Source of the DNA: Lepturacanthus savala
Taxonomy: Eukaryota > Chordata > Actinopteri > Scombriformes > Trichiuridae
Assembly (NCBI GenBank): GCA_030544235.1
Contig: CM060472.1
Location: forward strand, 21,586,654-21,650,653
Direction of reading: 5' to 3'
Length of the DNA: 64,000 nucleotides
Part shown: positions 36,301-47,100 of the stretch, piece after piece
Layout of the letters: each line of letters starts with the position of its first letter
Numbering within the stretch: the first letter of the stretch is position 1
The notes under the pieces: generated by a model
Told to the model about the DNA's origin: nothing
The model's database searches: none
Seen by the model: the letters and a program-made list of their open reading frames with translations, nothing else
Made by a program: the position numbers and the translations under genes

Positions 36301-39300
36301 CCTACAAAGTGCATGCTTCACCTTGAAATTTGTTTTCATGTGAAAAAATGCATCACAATAAATTCTAAACTTTGATTTAATTAGGTCCTGATAGATACAA
36401 GCTCATCCATGTCTGAAAAGTGCTACGGAAGTGTGGACATACAGAAAATCCATGCTGTAAAAGAGCTTTTTGACAACTTTGCTACACGGAGCATGGCTTA
36501 TGATTTCCATCATATCATTGGACTTGTGAAGTTTGATTCTACAGTAAAAACACTTCACACATTTACAGAAACACTTCAAAAATTCAAGGTAAATGCAATA
36601 CATTACACATCAAGTTTCATACCAAACCCCATCTTTCATTTTGTGTATAAAATGGGATCTTGAGGCTAATTCTTTTAAATAGACACGGTTGTTGTTTTTC
36701 ACTTATCTAGGAATATCTGCAGACTCTTGAGGCCAGTGGACGTACATCACTCTATGATGCATTACAGCATGCTCTGCTGGAGTTGAAAAAAGTAAAAGGA
36801 AAGTTCCCAGACTGTAGACTTCGCATTCTGTGTCTGACTGATGGAAATGATTTTGGGTAAAATCTCTTTCTCTGTGCTAGTTTTCTATGATACCTAGTTA
36901 AATAATTATAATTGTTTGGTGACTATAATCAGTCACTGTAAATATTAATCAGCTTTTTCAGATGTATGTGTGATATATAAAAGTACATGCAGCCTTCATA
37001 TAGTCATTTAATCAATCACAAATTCACAGAGGGGCGACACGGTGGCGCAGGGGTTAGCGCTGTTGCCTCACAGCAAGAAGGTCGCAGGTTCAAGGCCTCC
37101 TTGGTCCGGGGTCTGGGACCTTTCTGTGTGGAGTTTGCATGTTCTCCCCGTGTCTGCGTGGGTTTTCACCGGGTACTCCGGCTTCCTCCCACAGTCCAAA
37201 AACATGCTCAGGTTAATTGGAGACTCTAAATTGCCCGTAGGTGTGAGTGTGTGAGTGAATGGTGTGTGTGCCCCACGATTGGCTGGCGACCATCTGGGGT
37301 GTATCCCTGCCTCTCGCCGTAACGCGCTGGGATAGGCTCCAGCAGACCCCTGCGACCCTAATGAGGAATAAGCAGGTATAGAAAATGACTGACTGACTGA
37401 CAAATTCACAGAGGTCCCCAAAAGGCATACTTGTACACATATAGATATACAAATACCATCATGTAGTGTTGCTCTTTTAATATAAAGCATACAAATGTAA
37501 AACACATGCTTATTGTATGATGCTTCTAAGAACATCCGAATATCTGTGTATAGATCCTCAGACAAGCCAGCTGATGTTGCAATCAACCTGATCAAATCTG
37601 ACATCATAGTGGATTCCATTCTGCTTGGAGAAGTGAACAACAATATTTTGCATGGAATCAGCAATGCAACAGGTACAGGTTGAAGTTGTGATGTTTATTT
37701 TATTTATTTGGAGTTTTTAATGTGAACCAACCTCTAAAATGTTTGTAAAACCCTTTTGGCAGATTTAGGCAGATAATCTAGATAATATGAAAACAGGTTT
37801 GGTTTATTTCTCTCTTTCACCTGTAACCTACATGCTTTGAAAACAACCTCTAATAGAATGGGGATTTTTAAGAGTGAGTCCTGTTTGAAGTCTCACCTTT
37901 CTTCATTGTCTCTGCTTAATCATGTGCTTTTTTTGCCACTTTTTTTTTTTACCTCAACCACTTCTCTCAGCTGGTATGTGTCTATCACAGAATCAAAATA
38001 TATTATTGTTTGTATTTTTCTGTGTTTTTGATAGTTCTGCTCTCCATGTAAAACATCTTTAGGCACTTAGAAAAGCACTATATACAATGGGACAAAAACA
38101 TATTTATTCACTCACTCAATTGTGGAAGTTCTCCCACTTAAAAAAAGAGAGAGGCCCATACTTTTTCTTAGGTATTCCTCAAGTATCAGAAATACAATGA
38201 TAAAACAAATCCAGATAAGTTAATAACAAAAGTTAATCTCAATACTTTGTTATATACCCTTTGTTGGCAACGACAAAGGTCAAACATTTTTTGGAAATCT
38301 TCACAGGGTTTTCACACACTGTTGCTGATATTTTGGTCCGTTCCTCCATGCAGTTCCCCTTTAGAGTCATGATGCTTTGGGGCTGTTGCTGGGCAACACA
38401 GACTTTCAACTCCCTCCAAAGATTTTCTTTGGGGTTGAGATCTGGAGACTGGCCAGTCCAGGACCTTGAAATGCTTCTCATGCAGGAACTCCTTCATTGC
38501 CTGGGCAGTATGCTTGGGATCATTGAAAGAACCAACCATGTTTCATCTTCAATGTCCTTGCTGATGGAAGGAGGCTTTCACTCAAAATCTCAAGATACAT
38601 GGCCCAGGGACACATACATAAATGTGATCAGTCGTCCTGGTCCCTTTGCAGAAAAACAGCTCCAAAGCATGTTTCCACCCCTATGCTTCACAGTAGAGGT
38701 ATGGTGTTCTTTGGATGCATCTCGGCATACTTTCTTCTCCAAACTTGACAAATTGAGTTTTCCCAAACAGTTATATTTTAATTTAATCAGACCATATGGC
38801 ATTCTCCTTATCCTCTTGTGGATCATCCACATGCTCTCTAGCAAACCTCAGATGGGCCTGAATATGTACTGGCTGAAGGAGGGGGGCATGTGCCAGACAT
38901 CTCCCCTCCTTCAGGATTTCAGGATTTGAGTCCCTGGTGGCCTACTGTCTTACTGATGGTAGCCTTAGTTACTTTGGTCCCAGCTCTCTGCAGGTCATTC
39001 ACTAGGTCCCCTCATGTGGTTCTGGGATTTTTGCTCACTGTTCTTGTGATCATTTTGACCCTATGGGGTGAGAGCTTGAAAAAAACCCTACAATATGGTT
39101 TCCTGGATTCTTATCTCCATTCTGTCTCTCATAGTTGAAAATTATGATAAAAATTAAAGGCCTCTCTTATCTTTTTAGGTGGGTGAACTTCCACAATTGG
39201 TGGCTAACTAAATACTTTTTTTGCCCCACTGTGAGTCGAATGTATTATTATTAATAGAAAAAGGCACCAAAGCCCGTGAGTGGTTTCACAGCAACTGAAT

Positions 39301-41983
39301 CATGTATCACAAGTTAATCTCATGTTGATAGTACTTCTTGATGTTAAAATGTCAAAATAACAGCTTAAGGTAAATTAACTCTTCTTATTTGAATCTGCAT
39401 TGCTTTCAGGGGGTTGTTGTTTTAAACCAATGACAAGCAAAGATGGTGTCAAGCTCTTTGAGATTGAGACTGTTCTTTCTTTGGAGATGAGGAAACCCAA
39501 GAACAAAGCTGACACCTCCTCCATCACTGAGGTTACACTGATTACTGTCTGTTTAAAGTACAGTAGTTTAAAATCAACACATTATAATGATGTGCTTATT
39601 TTCCTTTATTTTTCAGAGTTTTTTAGCAGGATTATTTGCCACACGTGGATATGATGAATCCCCTGAGACTGCCTTACCAAGCCAGATGAACAGCAAAGTG
39701 ACAGTGACACACTGGTAAAGTGACAGAAAAGTTTTTTCCATTGCAGTTTTTCCATTGCTCTTTAGAATATGCTTTATCTGTTGACCATAAGATGCTTTCA
39801 TATTATTTCTCAAGCTGAGGTTGAGAGGACAAAGGGGAAGCAGCAAGGTTGAATGTAATTTACTTGCATAAGATCACACATTTTTCTTTCAGCTGTGTAA
39901 CCCTGATAGAATTGCTATCCTACCAGACATATGCTCATCTTCTTTATTAAATCTTTATGTATTGTATCATAATCAGAAAAAAATAGAAAATTTAATACTG
40001 AACCCTTACTTTACTGCACATAAATTTTATGTTACGATTACCAATCTTTAACAAACTAGTGCTCTGAAAAAGAGGATTCTGGAGGCTAAAGATGGACGTT
40101 TAATGGAGAAGGACAAACGTATCCTGGAGGAGCTGAAAAGTCTGCATTGTGACCCACATCCCTTCTTCTCTGTCTTTCCAACAGAAACTGACCTCAGTAA
40201 GTAGCATGTTCACTATTCACTTTTTTCCCTATTTTCAAAAGTAGTTTTTTGTATCCTCAATACAAACAAGTGAAAATAGTGTGCAGGACTTAACTCAATG
40301 TTTCTTTTCAGCATTCTGGAAGATTCTCATGGAGGGCCCTCCTGACACACCTTATGAGAAAGGAGTCTTTGAACTGTTCTGCCAGTTTGGACCTGAGTAC
40401 CCAGTGAAGCCACCACTTGTTCGCTTCATCACACGTGTATCCTGACAAATAAATAAACAGTTGCACACACTGGGCCTTATTAATGAAACCTATCAAAGAA
40501 CAGTTTTAATATTAATATTGCCTTATTTTTTAGTTATATCACAATTTCAATACATATAAACAATGCATGGGGTTAAATTGTACTTTTATATCCTTAACAT
40601 GACTATAGATTTATCACTGCAATATTAACAGTGTGGGGCGCATCTGCCACAACATATTTGACCGGAACTACAATGCCCAAGTCACTATGAGAGAAATCTT
40701 TGATGCTGTGTATGGACTGCTAATCATCCCTGAGCCTGAAGATCCATTGGACAGGTAAGATTTTTTACTAATATAAGTTAAATGTAATAATTTAACACTG
40801 AGTGCATGCTGGATAATGTTACAAGGTACGCACATTGCTAATGACAGAGAAAGGCAGGCATTCTGCTAATGATCAGCATGCACTAATGGTATAAATAGTA
40901 GTACAAGCACATTCAAACAACTTGTGCCAAGGTGAATGAAGCATTCAAATTAAATGTACTTTTTGTGAAAGCGTTTTGGCCGAGGAATTCCTGACCAGCC
41001 GTCAGACGTATGACGACGAGGCCAAAAAACACACAGAGAAAACTGCTGGGCAATCATTGGATGATATGGAGAAGGTAAAAAAAAGTGTTCTTTTTAGAGT
41101 AAGGAGATAACAGCAGAAAGATGAGAAAACAAATAATTACATAAACTGTCTGTTTAACCTAATGTACAGCGTGCAAAGAAGAGGTTATAGAACAACATTA
41201 GTTTATATTGTGTTCATAAAAGATTAAATACATATGTACTGTATATTACACATTTCACCTTTTTTTACTTGTTTACATTAATATGAAATGTTTTTCATCT
41301 TTGCTTCTGATTTAAAAGAAATGGGTGGATCCTGAGAAACAATTACCCGCACATCTTATCTGTCCACTCACCAAGAAGCTATTTGTTGATCCTGTGAGAA
41401 CAAAACACGGGAGAGTGTATGAACGGAAGGCCATTGAAAAACACCTAAAAACGTAAGTACATTGCATAGTATTTATTACTATTATTAATAGTTTTAAGTA
41501 TTGTTCTACAAGTCTATAAGTCTTCCAACTCACATTTTCTCAGCAATTGCTCCCAGCAGATTGCTAGAGAGGTTGGTCTGAAAATAAAATATTGTAGACT
41601 GTAGCACATCAAACTGAGCTAAAAGAGTGCCTGAAAAATCTATCTCTTTTGACAGCATCTAATCAAATAAAAATCTAATATAATTGGCAACAAGGCACTC
41701 TGTAGTGCAACATTGATTCTCAGTGAATAAACCTAATGATAGGAAATTGGCTCAAGTGCCACAGTAAGATGCTGTTAAGTCCTGTGTAATAATAACTGAG
41801 TCAACCTCTTGCAATTTGAAAACACAGGTGATTAGTGGCTGAACATTCTTTTACAGATGGAAATATGATCCATTGGCTGGCAAAGACACCCTACTCAGAA
41901 GAACTGATATTAAACATGACCGTGAAATGAAGAAAATGGTGAAGGATTATCGTCGCAGTCAAATTCAGGAAACCAGTGTGTAG
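30390..41983 (+). CDS. SAM-Ubl-vWA-E2(UBC)-U-box fusion protein, candidate interferon-induced ubiquitin ligase
   Basis: No named family recognised. Twenty-four coding exons join in one frame to 1,070 residues: 30390-30519, 30718-30879, 31529-31666, 31798-31949, 32562-32665, 32798-32987, 33315-33446, 33604-33747, 34451-34586, 34942-35092, 35331-35467, 35600-35711, 36095-36158, 36385-36588, 36711-36856, 37554-37672, 39410-39531, 39617-39714, 40060-40196, 40312-40436, 40609-40754, 40972-41074, 41319-41452, 41857-41983. SAM-like domain at 1-65; ubiquitin-like folds near 85-165 and 185-260, perhaps another near 470-525. vWA at about 583-735 with MIDAS DTSSS (588-592), T664 and D696. UBC at about 832-960 with MEGPPDTPYEKG, HCN (904-906, usually HPN) and catalytic C914 in GRICHNI. 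U-box at about 997-1065 (ICPLTKKLFVDPV, RVYERKAIEKHL). Residues 290-580 match nothing I know. Inference: a chain combining E2 and E3 activities, transcribed from ISRE-bearing promoters. Confidence 0.88.
34105..34345 (+). mobile_element. tRNA-derived SINE, 5'-truncated (copy 2 of 3)
   Basis: Begins near the B box (GGTTCAAGTCC) and runs through CTCCCACAGTCCAAAAACATG and GCGCTGGGATTGGCTCCAGC, the body of the SINE at 37033-37399. It lies between coding exons 9 and 10 of the E2/U-box gene. Confidence 0.75.
36218..36270. repeat. Near-perfect 23-bp inverted repeat with 7-base loop
   Basis: Arms 36218-36240 and 36248-36270 pair at 22 of 23 positions around the loop CTCCCTG. It lies in the intron between coding exons 14 and 15 of the E2/U-box gene. 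No flanking element explains it. Confidence 0.85.
37033..37399 (+). mobile_element. Full-length tRNA-derived SINE (copy 3 of 3)
   Basis: The tRNA-like head has A box TGGCGCAGGGGTTAGC and B box GGTTCAAGGCC, followed by the conserved body and a (TGAC)n tail. It is flanked by a perfect 15-bp target-site duplication ACAAATTCACAGAGG (37018-37032 and 37400-37414). It sits in the intron between coding exons 16 and 17 of the E2/U-box gene and looks recent. Confidence 0.9.
38085..39231 (-). mobile_element. Tc1-like transposon with inactivated transposase
   Basis: Ends are inverted copies (CAATGGGACAAAAACATATTTA at left; its counterpart ends TTTGCCCCACTG at right), with longer inverted sub-terminal matches around the AACTTCCACAAT motif. 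On the minus strand, transposase pieces are readable in different frames: GGNMLWSCFSAKGPG, FNDPKHTA and QSPDLNPKENLWRELK, the last carrying the final acidic residue of the DDE triad. Frameshifts and stops break the frame, so it is dead. It fills most of the intron between coding exons 17 and 18 of the E2/U-box gene. Confidence 0.85.
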
Positions 41984-43115
41984 CAGAAAGTTGAAGACAC
42001 AAGTCTGCCAATCAATACAATGATCAATAGAAACAATGAAAGTAAGTCAGCTACTGTCAAAGGTTTAGCCATATCTAGTGGACCAGACATGGCAGAAATG
42101 TAATATAATATTCATAAGTATGTTTTAATGATATATAAATCAATCAAAATAAGAATTGTATTTTTACCTTTCCTTAGCTGTTTTTATCTACATGGTGTAC
42201 AGGTCTCCCCCTGTGGTGAAGCCCCCCATGTTGCACCGCTATGTTTCTACATTAGATGCTTCCTATGAAATTTCTAAAAGAGGTTTTCATTCTCTTTTTT
42301 TCTGGATTTAAGCATGGTCTTTGATAACACTGACCATGATGTTCTTTAGGACCCTCCTAAAACCTGGGTGGGTATCAGGGGCAGATAGTAGTTCAGATGT
42401 CCATGTTGGCTATAACAGGTGTGCCCTGTGGTGTGCCCCAAGGCTCAGTGATTGGTCTAGTCCTCTTTCCCATTCACATGCTCCCTTTAGGCCACCTTAT
42501 ATTATACCAAACATTCCTGCAGCTTAATGCTGATGAAACAAAAATACTGAACATATAGTGCAACTGCCTGAATATCAAACAGTCTTGGTTGGTAGCAATC
42601 CCAAACCCTCCACTTAGACAGAGATGTAAAAAAGATCAGCCCTGCTTCAAGAATTAGACCATTTCTTTCTGTGAACAGTTTGGGAACAGTTATACCTGCC
42701 TTCATTACCAGTTGATTGAACTAAACCTTTAAATTCTGGGCTTCTAGATTTTGGAATGGGCTAAATTTTTGTATTCGTTCTGTTTTCATTGTAAATCATG
42801 TTCTGTCTTTATAAAAGGGCTAATTTTATAAAAAAAAAAATTATATGAATTTGAATATATTGTGCGGATCCATTTTAATTACTGAATTTAAACCACTTAG
42901 TCTTTTCCTCATCACATTAGAAAGCCGATGTTCCACCACTAGAGGTTGTTGAGGAGAAGTCTATTAATACAAAGACTAACACTTTAAAGGTCTATTTTCT
43001 GATGTTTATTTTTAGCATTTAAAAACATACTTATTCACAAATATGAGTTTGAAAAGTGGAAACAGCTTGATTGTGTTTAATTATGGGTGTACCTAATAAA
43101 AGGTGTTTCAAAGAA
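41984..43115 (+). other. 3' UTR of the E2/U-box gene
   Basis: Runs from the stop codon to just past the AATAAA at 43095-43100. It contains the LINE fragment at 42300-42800 and a CACCGCTATGTTTCTAC-type repeat scrap near 42240. The true cleavage site is not known. Confidence 0.45.
42300..42800 (+). mobile_element. L2-like LINE reverse-transcriptase fragment
   Basis: Plus-strand reading, across frames, gives FDNTDHDVL, then GVPQGSVIGLVLFPIHMLPLG, which resembles the GVPQGSVLGPLLFxxYMLPLG segment of fish L2-clade reverse transcriptase. Further down there is LNADETKI. Degraded and truncated. Confidence 0.65.
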
Positions 43116-44040
43116 TTTTGTAGAATGAGGTTGTTTCTGTTTATACCATAGATCAATATTATGCATCATAACATGTTGTATGTCACTTTCTCTCTCTGTC
43201 TCCCTTACACACATTCTTCTTCACTCTTTTTTATCTATGAGGACATTGTTTTTCACACCTACGTATTTCTCTAATACATTAGTTTGAGTTTTCTCTGTGT
43301 ATATATGGGGGGTTTCTATAGTCATCTGGAATAACAGAGGGTCATATAACGTGACATGTCAAGAAAAGCCAGAGGTTACTGCTTGGTCTTATACTGAAGT
43401 GTTTCTTCTTCTTTTTGAAAAAATGGTCTACTTGTACTTGAAAAGGCACATGTGCTCATTATGTTGGTTATGCATTCAGTATTTCATACTGCATTTTTTA
43501 AAATTACACAATTTTTAACATAAGTGACACACAAAAGAACAAAAACTAAAAATAGTTGTGCTTTGTTGGACTTTTTCTTTGTGATGTATCACCATGTTCT
43601 TTTTGCATATGCAACCCATGTCCTACAGATTTGTTCATGGGATTAATTTGAAATATGTTAATTCTTAACTCTTTAAACTGTGTGGAGCAATACACAATTA
43701 CTTACTAATACTATTGTCATATAATGTCAAATAATACAATCTAATGTCCTTAAATCAAGGCACAATATAAAATGTAGAATATAATGTTATAGAAATATAA
43801 ACCAAAACTAATAACTAACTAAATAACGTGAATCCCACTACACCTGACTCTTATTTGTTACTAAGGGAAACGACCATCTTCTCTCGAATATTCTCCTTTC
43901 TACAGCGTCTCAGTCCCGCCTCCACCAGTGCCTTCACGCTATTGGACAGTTCAGCTGACATTTAAAATGCACTACCTCAAGTGGTCGAAAGGAGAGTGGG
44001 CGGGGTTTGTTTCCAGGAAGTGACCGGCGTGGATACGGGC
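43116..44040. other. Spacer and nudc promoter region
   Basis: No gene is seen up to about 43.85 kb. From 43,880 onward the sequence turns CpG- and GC-richer (CCCGCCTCCACC, GGGCGGGG, GACCGGCGTGG), consistent with a housekeeping promoter for nudc. Confidence 0.45.
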
Positions 44041-44129
44041 CTCACAGACCGTCGCTAACGGTTAACTGAACTTTTTCCTCGCCGTCCACACGAGTGACAT
44101 TTGAGTAAACGACTTATTATTCCGCAAAT

Positions 44130-47100
44130 ATGGGCGATGATGAAGAGAAATATGACGGGATGTTGCTGGTTATGGCGCAGCAACATGAAGGAGGAGTACA
44201 AGAGGTAATTCAGTGTGAAGCTAATGTAGCTAGCCTGCAAGCTAACAGGCACACCTCGCCTGTCAGCTTGCAAAAAAAAAACGAAAATATATTACAATAA
44301 TTCATTTTATCTGATAATTTGGTCTATCTAAAACTATGTAGCTGTAGAGACATACACATTATACCTGAATGTTATTTAATAATATATGTATTCGGCTAAT
44401 AGGTGACATGTGACTAGCACAGCAGCATGAAATTTCAATAAATTCAGATTTTTAGCTATTATCGAACATCTTAGACGCTCTCCTTTTCTTGTAAAATGAT
44501 ATTTTGTATTCGCAGTTCATCATAAAACATAATGTAGCTCTTCAGATACTGGTTCAAGGTATTTTCCTTTGTGTTTAAAGCGAAGTGATAATGTAGAGGT
44601 GGATGAAGAATTCAGAATAGAATTATTGTCTCTATAAAAGTCCCGAATTGAAAACGTTACCCAAGTAAAAGTACGGAATTATTTCCAGTAGAATGTACTT
44701 AAAGTATTCAAAGTGCTCATAATGCAGACTGTGTTACAGTATATTATACTGTTTGTTAAAGCTCTAAAATTAGAAGAAAAAAGTGATAAGTATTTTCATT
44801 CTTTAAAATAAATGTAACCATCACCAAGCTGATGCCTATAGAGGAATTATATGAGCCAATGGTTAAATTAAAGCATTTGCTGCTGTTGAAAGTTGTCCAG
44901 TCATGAAACATCACTCCACTATAATTCAAACTCATATTCTATGAGACTGAATCTGACAATCTTTCTTTCTCTCAACAGCTGGTAAACACCTTTTTCAGCT
45001 TCCTCCGCCGCAAAACAGATTTCTTCACTGGTGGCGACACAAACGCTGCAGAGACGGTGAGCGGTGTTCACTGTTCACCTGAAGCTTTTGAGACATTTGG
45101 CTACCCATTCTGAATATACAGTCATGTGTTGATACCATCACATCTCCACTCATCGCCACCTCTTTCTTTCAGCTAGTGAAGGAGGCTTTCGCCCGCCACA
45201 GTAAGCTCGCGCTGAAGGTCCACCAAGAGAAGCAGAAGAAACAGGAGAAGGAAAAAAAGGAGAAAGCCCAAAGAGCTGCCAAGCTAGCAGAGGAGGCAAG
45301 TAAGAAGAAAAACGAAGATGGTCCCAGAATTCAGGAGCTGACCGATGAAGAAGCAGAGAAACTTCAGTCTGAACTTGATAAGGTGAGATGTGGGTGCTTT
45401 TAAATACCCCGTCATGTGTGGAAAACCTCTCACTGTTCTATTACGTAACTTGATTTGTGTGCTGTGTGTTTTTAGAAGAAGAAAGAAGAAGAGAAAGTAG
45501 TGACAAATGCAGATAAGTCATCTGAAAACACAGAGAAAGAGAAGGGGGTAAGTCTATAGAACAGTGGCACCTCCTCCTAGAGAGCTGCTGCACTGCATAT
45601 TGTAGGAATCTCTCCACTCAAACAAACCTTATTCTAATTATTACCTCATTGTCAAGCTTCTGCTGCTAGATAACAAGTTGTTAATTTAAATCAGGTGCGT
45701 TTAAGTGAGGAGATTTCTAAAACATGCAGGACAGTAGCTCTCCAGGAGCAGAGTAGTATATTCCAGAGTGAAATAAAAAAAAAAAATTTGGCACAAATTT
45801 AGATTCAAGAGTTTTGTATTGGTCCATGGTAAAGTCTGACTCGTGACCAATCCGTTCATTTCCTCAGTCGGAGTCCGAAGGAGAGGAGGATGAGAAGGAC
45901 AAAGGTAAACTGAAGCCGAATGCAGGAAACGGAGCTGACCTGCCCAACTACAAATGGACACAGACTCTGTCTGAAGTTGATGTGAGTGCCTTCGCAAATG
46001 TTTACACGCATCATTTGTTTCACCGTCCTCAACTTGTGCCTTGTATATCTATCGATAAAGCAAAGCGTGTCTGTGTGTCTGTCTATGGTTCACATCATGA
46101 TAAACATTAATATTAAAAAGTTACAATTTTGTAAGTGCCCTGCAGTGGTGTAGGGGTAGACCTTGCTTCTTAAACAGCAGACCCAGGTTTGAGTCCCAGC
46201 CAAAGCTGCAATTTGCTGCAAGTCTCTCCCCTCTCTTACATCCTGTCTGGCTATATATGATAAAAGCGAAGCCAACGTAACGTCTCTCAAAACCCACACA
46301 CTAAGACCTTAGACATTTAGCTGCTAATTTATTCCTCATGCTAACACAGACTACCGTGGGCTGTAGCAGTCTTACTCTAAAACACGTTTAAGACCCTCAG
46401 GATATCCCAGCGCTACCACCTAACAGAACAGAATCTGGACCTAATCCTATTTATTTAGATGTCCGGGTTGTTACACTATACAAGAAAAACTCCAAAGTAA
46501 GACATTAATTGTTATATATTTATTTATTTAGCCTGTCAACATAATTTCAAAACTCCTATGTAGATTGGTTCTTAAATGCTGTATGTGCTAAAAGCCATGT
46601 TTAGTAAAATATTGCTCCCATTCCCCTGGTTTTATCATTTTTGAGCTTCTATATGAATACAATTTTAAGCTTACAATAAGACTTAAATGTGAGTGTAGTG
46701 TTTATCAACTCAGATCCAGTTTGTTCAACCAGACTGATTTTGGTCAGGCCTCCTCAGTCCTCTTTAGCTCTTCACAGTAGTCTTCATTCCCATAAACTAA
46801 TGTGCCATGCATTATTGTGCCATCCCCACACAGCTCGCAGTGCCTTTCGATGTGAACTTCCGCCTCAAGGGTAGAGACGTGGTCGTGGACATCCAGAGGC
46901 GCTCCCTCAAGGTTGGGCTGAAGGGGCAGCCTCCTATTATTGACGGTCAGCTGTACAACGAGGTGAAGGTAGAAGAAAGCTCCTGGCTCCTCGACGACGG
47001 CAAGGTCGTCGTAGTCCACTTGGAAAAGGTAAGTAATACAGCCCGGAACTGTAGAAAGGTAAATAAAACTACTGCTGAGCGGTTGATACTGAACTATTCT

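Noticed and set aside
38261..38929. 222-codon plus-strand ORF
   Set aside because: It is the antisense of the Tc1 transposase remnant; the minus strand carries recognisable transposase motifs.
40312..40434. Donor CACAC|GTGTAT for the E2 exon of the fusion gene
   Set aside because: It leaves a phase that cannot join the next exon in the UBC frame; the donor two bases later (after 40436) joins R901 to I902-Y-H with an intact E2 motif.
46136..46215. tRNA-like A and B boxes
   Set aside because: No complete cloverleaf can be drawn and the sequence continues into a SINE body, so it is a SINE head rather than a tRNA gene.
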